From Trichothermofontia sp964536415 (GTDB lineage: Bacteria > Cyanobacteriota > Cyanobacteriia > B231), in the NCBI GenBank assembly GCA_964536415.1, contig CAZHXN010000035.1, positions 1 to 38,701 of the forward strand: a stretch of DNA of 38,701 nucleotides, in the 5' to 3' direction. A program made the translations under genes and the position numbers. Under the pieces are notes generated by a model. That model saw only the letters and a list, made by a program, of their open reading frames with translations. It ran no database searches and was not told the origin of the DNA. Positions 15,114 through 23,832 of this stretch are shown here, piece by piece. How positions within the stretch are numbered: the first letter of the stretch is position 1; each line of letters starts with the position of its first letter.

Positions 15114-16118
15114 ACCAGCTGCCAATGCCTCGCCGACTGCCAGGTGATGGCCGTTAACAAAATCCCAACCCGATTGGGGACGCTTGCCGCTCGGTTGGAC
15201 TTGCTGGAGCAGCAGATTGCCCTCCCCCGTTTGAATGATGGGTCCTTGCCCTTTCAAGAGATGGACCACGGTACCGGGGGGAGAGGTCCCAGCAGCAGGT
15301 AGGCGAGTGGCGATGGCCGCGATCGCCTCGGCTTCGGCAGGGGGTAGGGCGGACCAGTAGGCAGGGGTGATCGGTACGGTTGCCAAAATTTTCAGGCGCT
15401 CCCCGCGATATTGCGCCATACAGTGGGGATAGAAGCCGCGAATCTGGTTGTGGAGGGCGATCGCCGATCGCTGCCAATCTAAGACATAATCTGCTTTTTG
15501 AATCAGAGGAGCATAGGTGGCCTGGGTGTCATCCTGGGGGGTGGCCACTAGGGTTTGGGCCTGCAATTGCAGGAGGGTGTCGATGAGTAGGTCTGCACCT
15601 AGGTGAGCCAAGCGTTCCGCCAGATCAACGGCATTTTCCAGGGGCGCGATCGGGGTAGTAGCCTTGAGCAACATCGGTCCCGTATCCATACCCACGTCCA
15701 TAAACATGGTGGTGATCCCGGTTTCAGGTTCGCCGTGGTAGAGGCTCCACTGGATTGGGGCTGCCCCGCGGTATTTGGGCAGGAGGGAGCCGTGGATGTT
15801 GATACAGCCATGACGGGGCATGGCCAGCAGGGCGGGGGATAACAATTGGCCGTAGGCGACAACGATAAAGACATCAGCGTGCAGGTCGTTCAGGGCTGCC
15901 AGGATGTCCCGGGCTTTTTTAATTCGAGGGGGGTCCCACACGGGCAGTTGGTGGGCGATCGCCACCTGTTTGACCGGTGAAGCCGAGGCTTGGCTCCCGC
16001 GCCCCCGTCGCTTATCAGGCTGGGTGACAACGGCAATGACTTCAAACGCTGGGTGTTGCAGTAGGCGCTCTAGGGTCGGGACAGCGAAGGCAGGCGTACC
16101 AAAAAAAACAATGCGCAT
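15105..16118 (-). CDS. fmt: Methionyl-tRNA formyltransferase
   Basis: Fmt formylates Met-tRNAi for initiation. The 337-residue product has the N-terminal IVFFGTPAFAVPTL, the catalytic CINIHGSLLPKYRGAAPIQW (Asn107, His109, then the SLLP loop), and the second catalytic region TTMFMDVGMDTGPML with its Asp. A C-terminal OB-fold domain follows (about 210-325). The length is slightly above the E. coli form (315). The ATG at 16118 is chosen. It converges on the anti-sigma gene. Confidence 0.95.
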   Translation of the reverse strand: MRIVFFGTPAFAVPTLERLLQHPAFEVIAVVTQPDKRRGRGSQASASPVKQVAIAHQLPVWDPPRIKKARDILAALNDLHADVFIVVAYGQLLSPALLAMPRHGCINIHGSLLPKYRGAAPIQWSLYHGEPETGITTMFMDVGMDTGPMLLKATTPIAPLENAVDLAERLAHLGADLLIDTLLQLQAQTLVATPQDDTQATYAPLIQKADYVLDWQRSAIALHNQIRGFYPHCMAQYRGERLKILATVPITPAYWSALPPAEAEAIAAIATRLPAAGTSPPGTVVHLLKGQGPIIQTGEGNLLLQQVQPSGKRPQSGWDFVNGHHLAVGEALAAGCA

Positions 16119-16278
16119 GAAGATAGAGGGATAGTCTCAAGATGATTCTAACTGGCCTCACGCTCCCCAGTGCTCTACCGTGTATCAACCCTGAAAAGGG
16201 CGTATGGGCGATCGCCTGGTTACGGCACGATCGCTCACGTGTTATGTTCGGAGGGAAATACCGTGTATTAAGCAACCC

Positions 16279-16298
16279 GATTCTCCCTGATTCTCCCT
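16279..16298. repeat. 10-bp tandem duplication
   Basis: GATTCTCCCT occurs twice in direct succession upstream of the small gene at 16315. Confidence 0.65.
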
Positions 16299-16314
16299 AT
16301 CAGGAGCCGATATT

Positions 16315-16575
16315 ATGCCGCGCATTAATCCCTATACCTTGCAGATGCAGCTTACCCGCATGTTTGAGGAGGGGCAGTCATTTTTTCTAACAACAAAAGT
16401 ACAGGATTGGCTGCGGGAACATAACGAAGACCCTAACGCCTACGAGGTTTTGATTCATCAATCCCCAGCTGCCCCCGGATCAGGCCACACAATCGCCCTC
16501 ACGGTGGAACTTCGCCGCCGGGATGGGCAACCAGTCGATCCGTGGCTTCAAGCCGAGGCCAATCGGAGTGCATGA
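16315..16575 (+). CDS. Small protein of unknown function
   Basis: An 86-residue protein I do not recognise beyond its general look of a conserved small cyanobacterial protein. It is soluble: an amphipathic N-terminal half (LQMQLTRMFEEGQSFFLTTKVQDWLREH), then a strand-rich stretch (HTIALTVELRRRDGQPVDPWL). CAGGAG at 16301-16306 is a reasonable ribosome site for the ATG at 16315. It is divergent from fmt and stands alone on its strand. The codon use is like its neighbours. Confidence 0.6.
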   Translation: MPRINPYTLQMQLTRMFEEGQSFFLTTKVQDWLREHNEDPNAYEVLIHQSPAAPGSGHTIALTVELRRRDGQPVDPWLQAEANRSA

Positions 16576-16577
16576 GT

Positions 16578-16609
16578 TTAATTAGGATTTAATTAGGATT
16601 TAATTAGGA
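16578..16609. repeat. 11-bp tandem repeat, three copies
   Basis: TTAATTAGGAT is repeated 2.9 times (16578-16588, 16589-16599, 16600-16609) directly after the small gene. The rest of 16576-16855 contains no gene. A nested hairpin (AGCAAC 16822-16827 with GTTGCT 16852-16857 around TGCCTGA/TCAGGCA) overlaps the tsf stop and could help end tsf transcription, though it lacks a T run. Confidence 0.75.
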
Positions 16610-16855
16610 AAAGATAGCCCGACCCAGTTGGGGTAGACCATCGTGGGTGCTATGCCGGGTGATGCAGGCTGAAGTCTCAGCGCTCCGAACCGTCTACCCT
16701 CCGAGCGTCCCTATGATTCTGACTATAGCCATATCCTGACCTAGCCCAATGAGTATTGGGGCCAGAAAAGTAAAAGGGGACAGACGAGACGCTTATCCCC
16801 CAGACGGTTATCTCATATCTCAGCAACTTGCCTGAGATCAGGCAGGAGTAGGTTG

Positions 16856-17476
16856 CTATTCCGCTGTGTCGTCTGCACCTTCGCCGAGGACAAAACGAGT
16901 AAACCGGCGAACACGAATATTCTCTGACAGTTGCGCGACGGTTTGTTTGACCAATTCCTCAACCGTCATGCTTTGATCGCGAATATAGGGCTGATCCATT
17001 AGGCTCAGTTCCTTGAGGCGCTTCTCAATCCGGCCCTGGACAATCTTTTCACGAATGTTCTTGGGCTTGCTGGCCAAGTCTTCCCGCCCCATTTCGATCG
17101 CGGTTTCCCGATCGATGATTTCCTTGGGAATGTCGTCCGTGCGCACATACTCCACATTGGGGCAGGCGGCAATCTGCATCGCTATATTGCGGACCAGATC
17201 ACGGAACTCTTCACGGCGGGCGACAAAGTCCGTTTCACAGTTGACTTCAACCAAAACACCCACCCGGCTACCCGTATGGATGTAGCTGTCGATAATCCCT
17301 TCTGCCGTGGTCCGTCCGGCCTTCTTCTCAGCAGAGGTAATGCCCTTTTGGCGCAGCCACTCGATCGCCTTGGTCATGTCGCCGTCATTTTCCTGAAGGG
17401 CAACCTTACAGTCCTTCATGCCTGCGCCTGTCTTTTCGCGCAGTTCCTTGACTAATTTGGGGGAAATGTCTGCCAT
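16856..17476 (-). CDS. tsf: Elongation factor Ts
   Basis: EF-Ts exchanges GDP for GTP on EF-Tu. The 206-residue product is the short form typical of cyanobacteria and plastids: an N-terminal UBA-like domain (LVKELREKTGAGMKDCKVAL, about 8-27), GITSAEKKAGRTTAEG, and the core VGVLVEVNCETDFVARREEF (about 72-91). The ATG at 17476 gives MADISPKLV; the frame runs 25 codons upstream but that part is not EF-Ts. It lies downstream of rpsB on the same strand, with an unusually long 348-base spacer filled by repeats. Confidence 0.95.
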   Translation of the reverse strand: MADISPKLVKELREKTGAGMKDCKVALQENDGDMTKAIEWLRQKGITSAEKKAGRTTAEGIIDSYIHTGSRVGVLVEVNCETDFVARREEFRDLVRNIAMQIAACPNVEYVRTDDIPKEIIDRETAIEMGREDLASKPKNIREKIVQGRIEKRLKELSLMDQPYIRDQSMTVEELVKQTVAQLSENIRVRRFTRFVLGEGADDTAE

Positions 17477-17640
17477 GATTCCTATTGTCTCTACTGTCTT
17501 TATACTGCGTATCTCTAGGGTGCCAATACTTGAGGGGAATGGGCCAACCATGCCCAGCTATCAGCTTATCCCATTGCGGCGATCGCCTTGGGGGGATTGA
17601 CTGAGATTGTCGCGATCGCCTTGGGCAGATGCCTGATCGA

Positions 17641-17789
17641 TTTAACGGGCGGGTTTACGAGGGTTACTCGTTTGCAGCCAACGCCTTGGTGAAACCCGCC
17701 CCTACCTTGGTTTAACGGGGGTTGGTTTAACGGGCGGGTTCACAAGGTTTAACCGTTTACGGCCACATTTTGCGACAACCCGCCCCGAC
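17641..17789. repeat. Two tandem copies of a palindrome-ended ~65-bp element
   Basis: Copies at 17641-17705 and 17726-17789 align along their length. Both begin TTTAACGGGCGGGTT and end AACCCGCCCC, so each has inverted ends of 9-10 bases and could fold as a hairpin. Their centres have diverged. A truncated relative (AAACCCGCCCCTACC) stands at 30340-30360. They occupy the spacer between rpsB and tsf. No protein is encoded. Confidence 0.7.
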
Positions 17790-17824
17790 AGATGTTAACC
17801 ATTCCCTAGATAGGACTGAGGGAA

Positions 17825-18619
17825 CTAGGACTCTCCGCTGTCCTCATCATCACTCGTGTAGTCGGTTTCGTCGTAGTCGTAGTCGTCCTCGGCCCCTTCA
17901 TAATCTTCGTAATCCTCGTCGTAACCCTCATCCAGTTGACCATGCCGTCCTTCGTAGATGGCATCGGCCAGCTTACCGACAATCAGCTTGATTGAGCGAA
18001 TGGCATCGTCATTAGCCGGGATGGGGATATCGACCAAATCAGGGTCGCAGTTGGTATCCAGGAGGGACACGATCGGGATGCCCAATTTTTGGCATTCCAG
18101 GACGGCGTTATATTCCCGCCGTTGATCGACAATCACCACCACGTCCGGCACCTTGCGCATGGTTTTGATGCCACCCAGGTACTTCTGGAGTTTTCCCAGT
18201 TCCCGGCGCAGCATCGCTGCTTCCTTCTTGGGCCGCAGATCCAGGTTGCCGGTTTCTTCCAAGCGTTCCAGGTCCTTGAGGCGATCGACGCGGGTTTTAA
18301 TCGTGGCCCAGTTGGTCAGCATCCCCCCCAACCAACGCTGGTTAACATAGTTGGCACCACACCGGCTGGCTTCCTGGGCGATGATTCCTGCCGCTTGCCG
18401 CTTGGTGCCGACAAACAGGAACCGCTTACCTTTTTCAGCCGCCGTTCGCATGTATTGGTAGGCATCGTCCATCAACTTGGCGGTTTGCACTAAGTCAATG
18501 ATGTGAACGCCATTGCGGGCAGTATAGATATAGGGAGACATGCGGGGATTCCAGCGTTTGGTCTGGTGACCAAAGTGAACCCCTGACTCCATCATTTGAG
18601 CCAATGAAACGACGGGCAT
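17825..18619 (-). CDS. rpsB: 30S ribosomal protein S2
   Basis: S2 binds late in 30S assembly near the mRNA exit. The 264-residue product carries the family core: MMESGVHFGHQTKRWNPRM, IYTARNGVHIIDLVQTAK, FVGTKRQAAGIIAQEA, NYVNQRWLGGMLTNW and VSLLDTNCDPDLVDIPIPANDDAIRSI. The last 40 residues are an extremely acidic tail rich in Asp, Glu and Tyr. ATG at 18619 is chosen (MPVVSL); a TTG two codons upstream is less likely. It heads the rpsB-tsf unit. Confidence 0.96.
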   Translation of the reverse strand: MPVVSLAQMMESGVHFGHQTKRWNPRMSPYIYTARNGVHIIDLVQTAKLMDDAYQYMRTAAEKGKRFLFVGTKRQAAGIIAQEASRCGANYVNQRWLGGMLTNWATIKTRVDRLKDLERLEETGNLDLRPKKEAAMLRRELGKLQKYLGGIKTMRKVPDVVVIVDQRREYNAVLECQKLGIPIVSLLDTNCDPDLVDIPIPANDDAIRSIKLIVGKLADAIYEGRHGQLDEGYDEDYEDYEGAEDDYDYDETDYTSDDEDSGES

Positions 18620-18737
18620 ATTCAAGTTTCTCCTTCCGGGTTAAACCTCCACCCAGGGGCATTTCTGACGAAACACCCGAAACCCCAGGTGTGCGAGTTA
18701 ATTTGACAGTTGCTTATTGTAACATCATCCCGATCGT

Positions 18738-18881
18738 GTAGGGGCGGGTCGCCCCAGCCACCGACTCGTTCAGGAGTGATTTGAGGTAGACCCGCCCTGC
18801 GCCAGGATAAGCCAGGATGGGAGACGGGTTTATTCAGGTTGTTATTACACTGACCAGGATTTTGGGGCAATCCGCCCCTAC
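18738..18881. mobile_element. Candidate MITE-like element with 19-bp inverted ends
   Basis: GTAGGGGCGGGTCGCCCCA (18738-18756) and the inverted match at 18863-18881 agree at 17 of 19 positions and enclose about 106 bases with no coding frame. It lies between rpsB and the nitronate monooxygenase gene. Inner bases include another GACCCGCCC-type half site. No clear target duplication is visible. It could equally be two REP sequences in opposite orientation. Confidence 0.5.
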
Positions 18882-18906
18882 GCCCAATTTTCAAAATGCT
18901 TGTGGG

Positions 18907-20013
18907 TCATTTGCCAATGAGGCTCGCCATGACTTCGGCGACAGGTTGCAGGCGATCGGCACGGCCAATATTCGCCCCAGAAAACACCAACCCTTCTTCC
19001 AAATTCCCCTGGGCCGCATTGGCAAGGGCCTGGGCAATACAGTAGGTGCGTTTGGTATCCCGACAGAGACAGGTGGTGAGACAATTGGCCAGACAGGGTT
19101 GGACCAAATCAGGACTCCCCGCAATCGCCTGTTCGGCAAACCGATTGCGCAACGCCCGCCCCGATTTACCCACAGGGCTGGGGACCAGGACGATATCTTC
19201 GGGCTTGGCCTTCAGATGGAATTCCTTATAGCGGGGATGGGCATCGCATTCCTCCGTGGTGATAAAGCGACTGCCGACCTGGACCCCCTGGGCACCAAGG
19301 GCCAACAGGCGATCGGCATCCGCCCGATCCCACACGCCCCCCGTGGCGATGAGGGGAATATCTGCCTGGAGGTCCTGCTGAATATAGTCGCGAATCTGGG
19401 GCAGGATCACCTCAATCCGGTTCTGCTCAGTCGGGACCCCACAGGTCGTACCAATGTGCCCCCCGACGGCCTGGGAGTTTTCCACAATCAGGGCATCCGG
19501 CCAGCGGTGATACTGTTCTCGCCAGGTACGACAAATCTGCTGAGCCGCCTCCAGACCACAGACCATCGGTACCAAAGCCACCTGGGGGTAATCCGCCACC
19601 AATGCCGGCAGATCCAGGGGGGCACCCGCCCCCGTAATAATCAAATCTGCGCCGTGGGCAGCAGCCGTTCGCACGAGCGTGGCATAGTCGCGGGTGGCCA
19701 CCAAAACATTCACCCCAATCAGCCCGTGGGGACTCAGCGATCGCGCCCGATGCAGTTCATCAATCAGGGCCAGTCGGTTCGCCACGGGGAACGGTTTACG
19801 CTGACTAGGGTCCGTAAAGTAGGGTGACATCAACCCCAACCCCAGCGAGGAAATCACACCAATCCCACCCGCATTGGCCACCGCCGCCGCCAGTCTGGCA
19901 CCGGATACCCGCACCGCCATTGCCCCCTGCACAATCGGGACCGGGGCTAGATAACGGCCAATTCGCAAGGGTTTAAGGGGAGGAAGAGTGTCTATCACGC
20001 CTGAACCATCCAA
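18907..20013 (-). CDS. Nitronate monooxygenase-like flavin enzyme
   Basis: A 368-residue TIM-barrel FMN enzyme of the nitronate monooxygenase / 2-nitropropane dioxygenase family (FabK relatives). Features are PIVQGAMAVRVSGARLAAAVANAGGIGVI at the N-terminus (about 29-57), LIGVNVLVAT, the phosphate-binding IPLIATGGVWDRADADRLLALGAQGVQVGSRF (about 235-265), and ENSQAVGGHIGTT with the His common in this family. A Cys-rich segment (CLANCLTTCLCRDTKRTYC, about 320-338) is less usual. The physiological substrate is uncertain. Start ATG 20013. Confidence 0.85.
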   Translation of the reverse strand: MDGSGVIDTLPPLKPLRIGRYLAPVPIVQGAMAVRVSGARLAAAVANAGGIGVISSLGLGLMSPYFTDPSQRKPFPVANRLALIDELHRARSLSPHGLIGVNVLVATRDYATLVRTAAAHGADLIITGAGAPLDLPALVADYPQVALVPMVCGLEAAQQICRTWREQYHRWPDALIVENSQAVGGHIGTTCGVPTEQNRIEVILPQIRDYIQQDLQADIPLIATGGVWDRADADRLLALGAQGVQVGSRFITTEECDAHPRYKEFHLKAKPEDIVLVPSPVGKSGRALRNRFAEQAIAGSPDLVQPCLANCLTTCLCRDTKRTYCIAQALANAAQGNLEEGLVFSGANIGRADRLQPVAEVMASLIGK

Positions 20014-20189
20014 ATTGCTTGATAACTACACAGTAATGGAGTAAGCATAGCAAGCGATCGCGTTGATCATTCATCTTCTGAGTTAAGAGTTTTGAATTTT
20101 GATGGTGGCGTGGCTTGTAGCCGGGGGGTGCGCGTCAGGAAACCGCCATTCTCTACGGGTATACCGAATTTCCCCAGATCACGGTGAGC

Positions 20190-20672
20190 ATGGCTAATTC
20201 TAAAATGCAGATCATTGCGTTTCCTATGCCCATGCAAGGCTTTTCCGAGCACCGTCTGATTCTGGTTGTGGAAAATGATCCCGATCACATCGCCACCATT
20301 CGTCGTGCGTTCGAGCTAGGTGCGACGCCTTGCCAGTTAGAGATCCTGGCTGATGGGCAACAGGCCCTTGCCTTTTTGCAGCGGCGGGGGGACTATGCCA
20401 ACGCCCGTCGTCCGGATCTGATCTTGTTGGCTCTCAATCTACCAGGGAAGGATGGTCAGCAAATCTTGACCGAGATTAAGGCTGACCCCCGCCTGCGACG
20501 GATTCCGATCGTCGTCCTCACTGTTTCCGATCGCGACGAGGATATCATCACCACCTATGCCCTTCAGGGAAACTGCTATGTGATCAAACCCGCTGATCGC
20601 GATCGTTTGTTTCAAATCGTCAAGCGCATTGAGGCGTTCTGGTTGGGAATTGTAACCCTGCCTCTAGAGTAA
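20190..20672 (+). CDS. Rcp1-like receiver-domain protein lacking the phosphoacceptor Asp
   Basis: A stand-alone receiver domain (160 residues) close in sequence to the Rcp1-like regulator at 23359: PDLILLALNLPGKDG here against PDLILLDLNLPKKDG there. The position of the phosphorylated Asp is Ala (codon GCT at 20430-20432, residue 81). The acidic pocket is also altered (VVENDPD against LIEDNRGD). The Thr (VVLTVS) and Lys (YVIKP) of the family remain. It should not be phosphorylated in the normal way and is best called a pseudo-receiver. The ATG at 20190 is preferred over a GTG two codons upstream. It precedes the phytochrome operon and is followed by a terminator. Confidence 0.85.
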   Translation: MANSKMQIIAFPMPMQGFSEHRLILVVENDPDHIATIRRAFELGATPCQLEILADGQQALAFLQRRGDYANARRPDLILLALNLPGKDGQQILTEIKADPRLRRIPIVVLTVSDRDEDIITTYALQGNCYVIKPADRDRLFQIVKRIEAFWLGIVTLPLE

Positions 20673-20865
20673 ATGCTATTAGAAATTCAACTTTTTATTA
20701 ACTAAGTTTACTTTTTGAAGACTAACTATAAGGTTTGGCCAGAAGTGTAGTCCTTGGAGAACAATTTTCTGGAAAGTTTCTGGTTTATTTAATAATTTCC
20801 TTGAAAACTGAACAGGGTTTCTCGATATCCTGCTGAATAGAGGCTGCGATCGCTATTCACTTTGG

Positions 20866-20892
20866 CCTGAGTTTGACTCAGGATTTATTTTT
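20866..20892 (+). terminator. Intrinsic terminator downstream of the pseudo-receiver gene
   Basis: CCTGAGT (20866-20872) and ACTCAGG (20876-20882) form a perfect 7-bp stem with a TTG loop, followed by the T-rich ATTTATTTTTAAT. It is about 195 bases after the stop; the bases between contain no gene. Confidence 0.6.
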
Positions 20893-20930
20893 AATAATTC
20901 CTGGGTGATAGCCCCAGATTGCGGAGAGTT

Positions 20931-20946
20931 CGATAAAGATTTATCG
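20931..20946. promoter_or_regulatory. Palindrome upstream of phytochrome operon
   Basis: CGATAAA-GA-TTTATCG is a perfect 7-2-7 inverted repeat 90 bases upstream of the phytochrome start, in a gene-free 365-base region. It is a candidate operator. No clear sigma-70 promoter is seen beside it. Confidence 0.45.
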
Positions 20947-21036
20947 GTTTAATGTTAAGTCTTGTATCACAATCAGACAGGGAAAGAAAGGGACCGGTGG
21001 GGGGACTTTGAATCTATTTTTATTATGGAGGGCCTT

Positions 21037-23396
21037 ATGGTAGAAACCATTCAGTTAGATACCGGACAACTGTTTAATCTTACCCAGCTTAAGCAGCCGG
21101 AAATTCATACCCTGACCCAAATCCAGCCGCATGGGGTTCTGCTGGTGTTGCAGGAGCCGGATTTTACGGTCCTCCAGGTCAGCCGTAACAGTACGCAGGC
21201 GTTGGGGATAGCGCCCGATGAGGTGCTGGGTAAACNNNNNNNNNNNNNNNNNNNNNGCTGGATGAAATTCTCGATCCGTTTCAGGTCGATCGCTTCAAAG
21301 CGGGGTTGGCCAGTGGCAATCTGGATCTGATCAATCCCAGCAAGGTTTGGGTACGTCGCCAAGGGGATGACTACCGTGTCTTTGATGCCGTCTTCCACCG
21401 CAGTGGGGACGGGTTTTTGGTGCTGGAACTCGAACCCGCGTTAACCCAGGAGACGATTCCCTTTTTAAGCTTTTACCACCTGGCCAAAGCGTCGATTAAT
21501 CAACTCAAGAGCACCTCACGGTTGGAAGAGTTTTATCAAGTGATTGTGCAGGAGGTCCGCAGTGTGACGGGCTTCGATCGCGTCATGCTGTACAAGTTCG
21601 ACACCGATGGGCATGGCGAAGTCATTGCCGAGGATAAACTGCCGGAGATGGAGCCGTACCTGGGGTTGCACTATCCTGAATCCGATATTCCCCAACCCGC
21701 GCGGAAACTGTTCCTGTCCAACTGGATTCGGGTGATTCCTAATGCCCACGCCGAACCCGTGGAATTGTATCCCGCCAAAAACCCGATCACGGGACAAGCG
21801 ATCGATCTTACCCTCTCGATCCTGCGCAGTCCCTACCCGTGCCACCTGGAGTATTTACATAACATGGGCGTGGGGGCCTCCCTGACCATTTCCCTGATGA
21901 AGGATCAAAAACTCTGGGGGTTGATTGCCTGCCACCACCGGACGCCGAAACTGGTCCCCTACGAACTGCGGAAAGCCTGCGAATTCCTGGGGCGGGTGAT
22001 TTTTGCGGAAATTTCCACACGGGAAGAAGCTGCCGACTACGGCTACCGGATGAAACTAGCCCAGGTGCAGGTGGAATTACTGGAGTCCATGTCCCAGTCT
22101 GACGATTTCATTGATGGTTTGGTGCAGCATGAACCCAACCTGCTGGATGTAGTCGATGCCACGGGCGCAGCGGTCTATTTCCGGGGTCGCTGGACCACCC
22201 TGGGCCGGACACCGCCCGAAGAGGAATTGAACTACCTGGCACAATGGCTGGCGAAGTCGGTGGATGAGGAAGTGTTCTACACCAATTCCCTCCCATTGCT
22301 CTATTCCGACGCCGAGCGGTTCAAGGATGTGGCCAGTGGCCTGTTAGCCATTCCCATTTCTCGGCGCAGCTATGTGCTGTGGTTCCGCCCGGAGGTGCTC
22401 CAAACCGTGAACTGGGGCGGTGATCCCAACCAAGCGTATGAACTGAAGGAACAGGGGGGCGAAACGCGGTTATCGCCGCGTCAGTCCTTTGCCCTGTGGA
22501 AGGAAACGGTCCGGCTCAAGTCCTTGCCGTGGCAAGTGGTTGAAGTCAAGGCAGCCCTGGAATTGCGTAAGGCGATCGTGAACACGGTTCTGCGGCAGGC
22601 GGAAGAATTGGCCCTGTTGGCGGAAGATCTGGAGCGCTCTAACGCTGAGTTGAAAAAATTCGCCTATGTGGCCTCCCACGATTTGCAGGAACCCCTGAAC
22701 CAAGTCGCCAACTTTGTGCAATTGCTGGAAATGCGCTATGACGAAGCCCTGGATGAGGATGCCAAGGAGTTTATCGGTTTTGCCGTGGATGGGGTGAGCT
22801 TGATGCAAACCCTGATCGATGACGTGTTGGCCTACTCCAAGGTGGATCTCAAGGGGATTGAGTGGGAATTGACCCCGGTGGAAACGGCCCTGGAGCAAGC
22901 CCTAGGTAATCTGCGCCGCCGCATCACGGAAACGAACGCGGTGATCACCCATGATCCCCTCCCGACGATCGTGGCCGATGGGACGCAACTCATGCAGTTG
23001 TTCCAAAACCTGGTGGGCAATGCAATCAAGTTTAAGCAGCCGGACGTGGCTCCCCAGATTCATATTGGGGTCCAGCGACAGGAGGATGCTTGGTTGTTCT
23101 CGGTCCAAGATAACGGCATTGGGATTGACCCGCAGTTTGCCGATCGCATTTTCGTGATCTTCCAACGGCTTCACACCCGTGATGAATATCCCGGATCGGG
23201 GATGGGGCTGGCGATTTGTAAAAAGATCGTGGAATGCCATCGAGGCCGAATTTGGGTTGATTCCCAATTAGGCCAGGGGGCCACCTTCTATTTCACCATT
23301 CCGGTGGGAGGCCGGGATGCCCGCCGCGTTCGCGCAGCGTCTTCCCAGGAGAATCGCTATGCCAATCACCATCATGCCAGTGGAATCAAGAAATAA
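21037..23396 (+). CDS. cph1: Cph1-type phytochrome histidine kinase (interrupted by assembly gap)
   Basis: A red/far-red photoreceptor of about 785 residues: PAS, GAF, PHY, HisKA and HATPase. The chromophore Cys is in SPYPCHLEYLHNMGVG (codon 21840-21842); DIPQPARKLF is the family PASDIP-type motif. The PHY tongue WFRPEVLQTVNWGGDP is present. The phosphoacceptor His is in FAYVASHDLQEPL (codon 22677-22679), and ATP-binding motifs are QNLVGNAIKF, DNGIGID and GSGMGLAICKKIV. Close agreement with Synechocystis Cph1. A 21-N run (21236-21256) sits in the PAS part; the frames either side differ, so the true gap length must be 1 modulo 3 (for example 22). GGAGGG supports ATG 21037. The 3' end overlaps the next gene. 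Confidence 0.93.
21236..21256. other. Assembly gap (21 N) inside the phytochrome gene
   Basis: An N run in the PAS domain. Coding resumes as LDEILDPFQVDRFKAG in a different frame from the left side, so the N count is not the true gap length. This is an assembly artefact, not a broken gene. Confidence 0.9.
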
Positions 23397-23832
23397 AATC
23401 ATCTTCCTGATTGAAGACAATCGGGGGGATATTCGCCTGATTCAAGAGGCGCTGAAAAGTACCCACGTCCCGTGTGATATTGTGATTGCGCGGGACGGCA
23501 TGGAGGCGATGGCCTATCTGCGTCAGGACGGGGAGTTTGCCGAGGCTCCCTATCCTGACCTGATTCTGCTGGACTTGAACCTGCCGAAAAAAGATGGCCG
23601 GGAAGTTCTGGCGGAAATTAAGGCTGATCCGGTTCTCAAACACATTCCGATTATTGTCCTGACCACCTCCCGCAATGAGGAGGATATTTTTAAGAGTTAT
23701 GATTTACATGTTAATTGTTATATTTCTAAATCACGCAATCTCAGTCAATTATTCAAGATTGTGCGGGGGATTGAGGAATTTTGGTTAGAGACCGCAACAT
23801 TACCTCCCCAGAGTCCAGGCCCCACGCCTTAG
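23359..23832 (+). CDS. rcp1: Rcp1-like phytochrome response regulator
   Basis: A single-domain response regulator (157 residues) of the Rcp1 type that would accept phosphate from the phytochrome. All receiver residues are present: acidic pair in LIEDNRGD, phosphoacceptor Asp in LILLDLNLPKKDG (codon 23572-23574), Thr in IVLTTSRNEED and Lys in CYISKSRNL. The C-terminal IVRGIEEFWLETATLP is the Rcp1-type dimer helix. The ATG at 23359 has AGGAGA upstream and overlaps the phytochrome 3' end by 38 bases, so translation is probably coupled. It has no output domain. Confidence 0.92.
   Translation: MPITIMPVESRNKIIFLIEDNRGDIRLIQEALKSTHVPCDIVIARDGMEAMAYLRQDGEFAEAPYPDLILLDLNLPKKDGREVLAEIKADPVLKHIPIIVLTTSRNEEDIFKSYDLHVNCYISKSRNLSQLFKIVRGIEEFWLETATLPPQSPGPTP

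Noticed and set aside
18817..19827. A 336-codon open frame on the + strand
   Set aside because: It lies antisense over the nitronate monooxygenase gene, which has clear family motifs; the + frame has none and is rich in residues expected from reading GC-rich codons backwards.
22100..22300. Possible frameshift in the phytochrome PHY domain
   Set aside because: The frame is continuous from 21258 to 23396 with all PHY and kinase motifs; the only frame change is at the N run.
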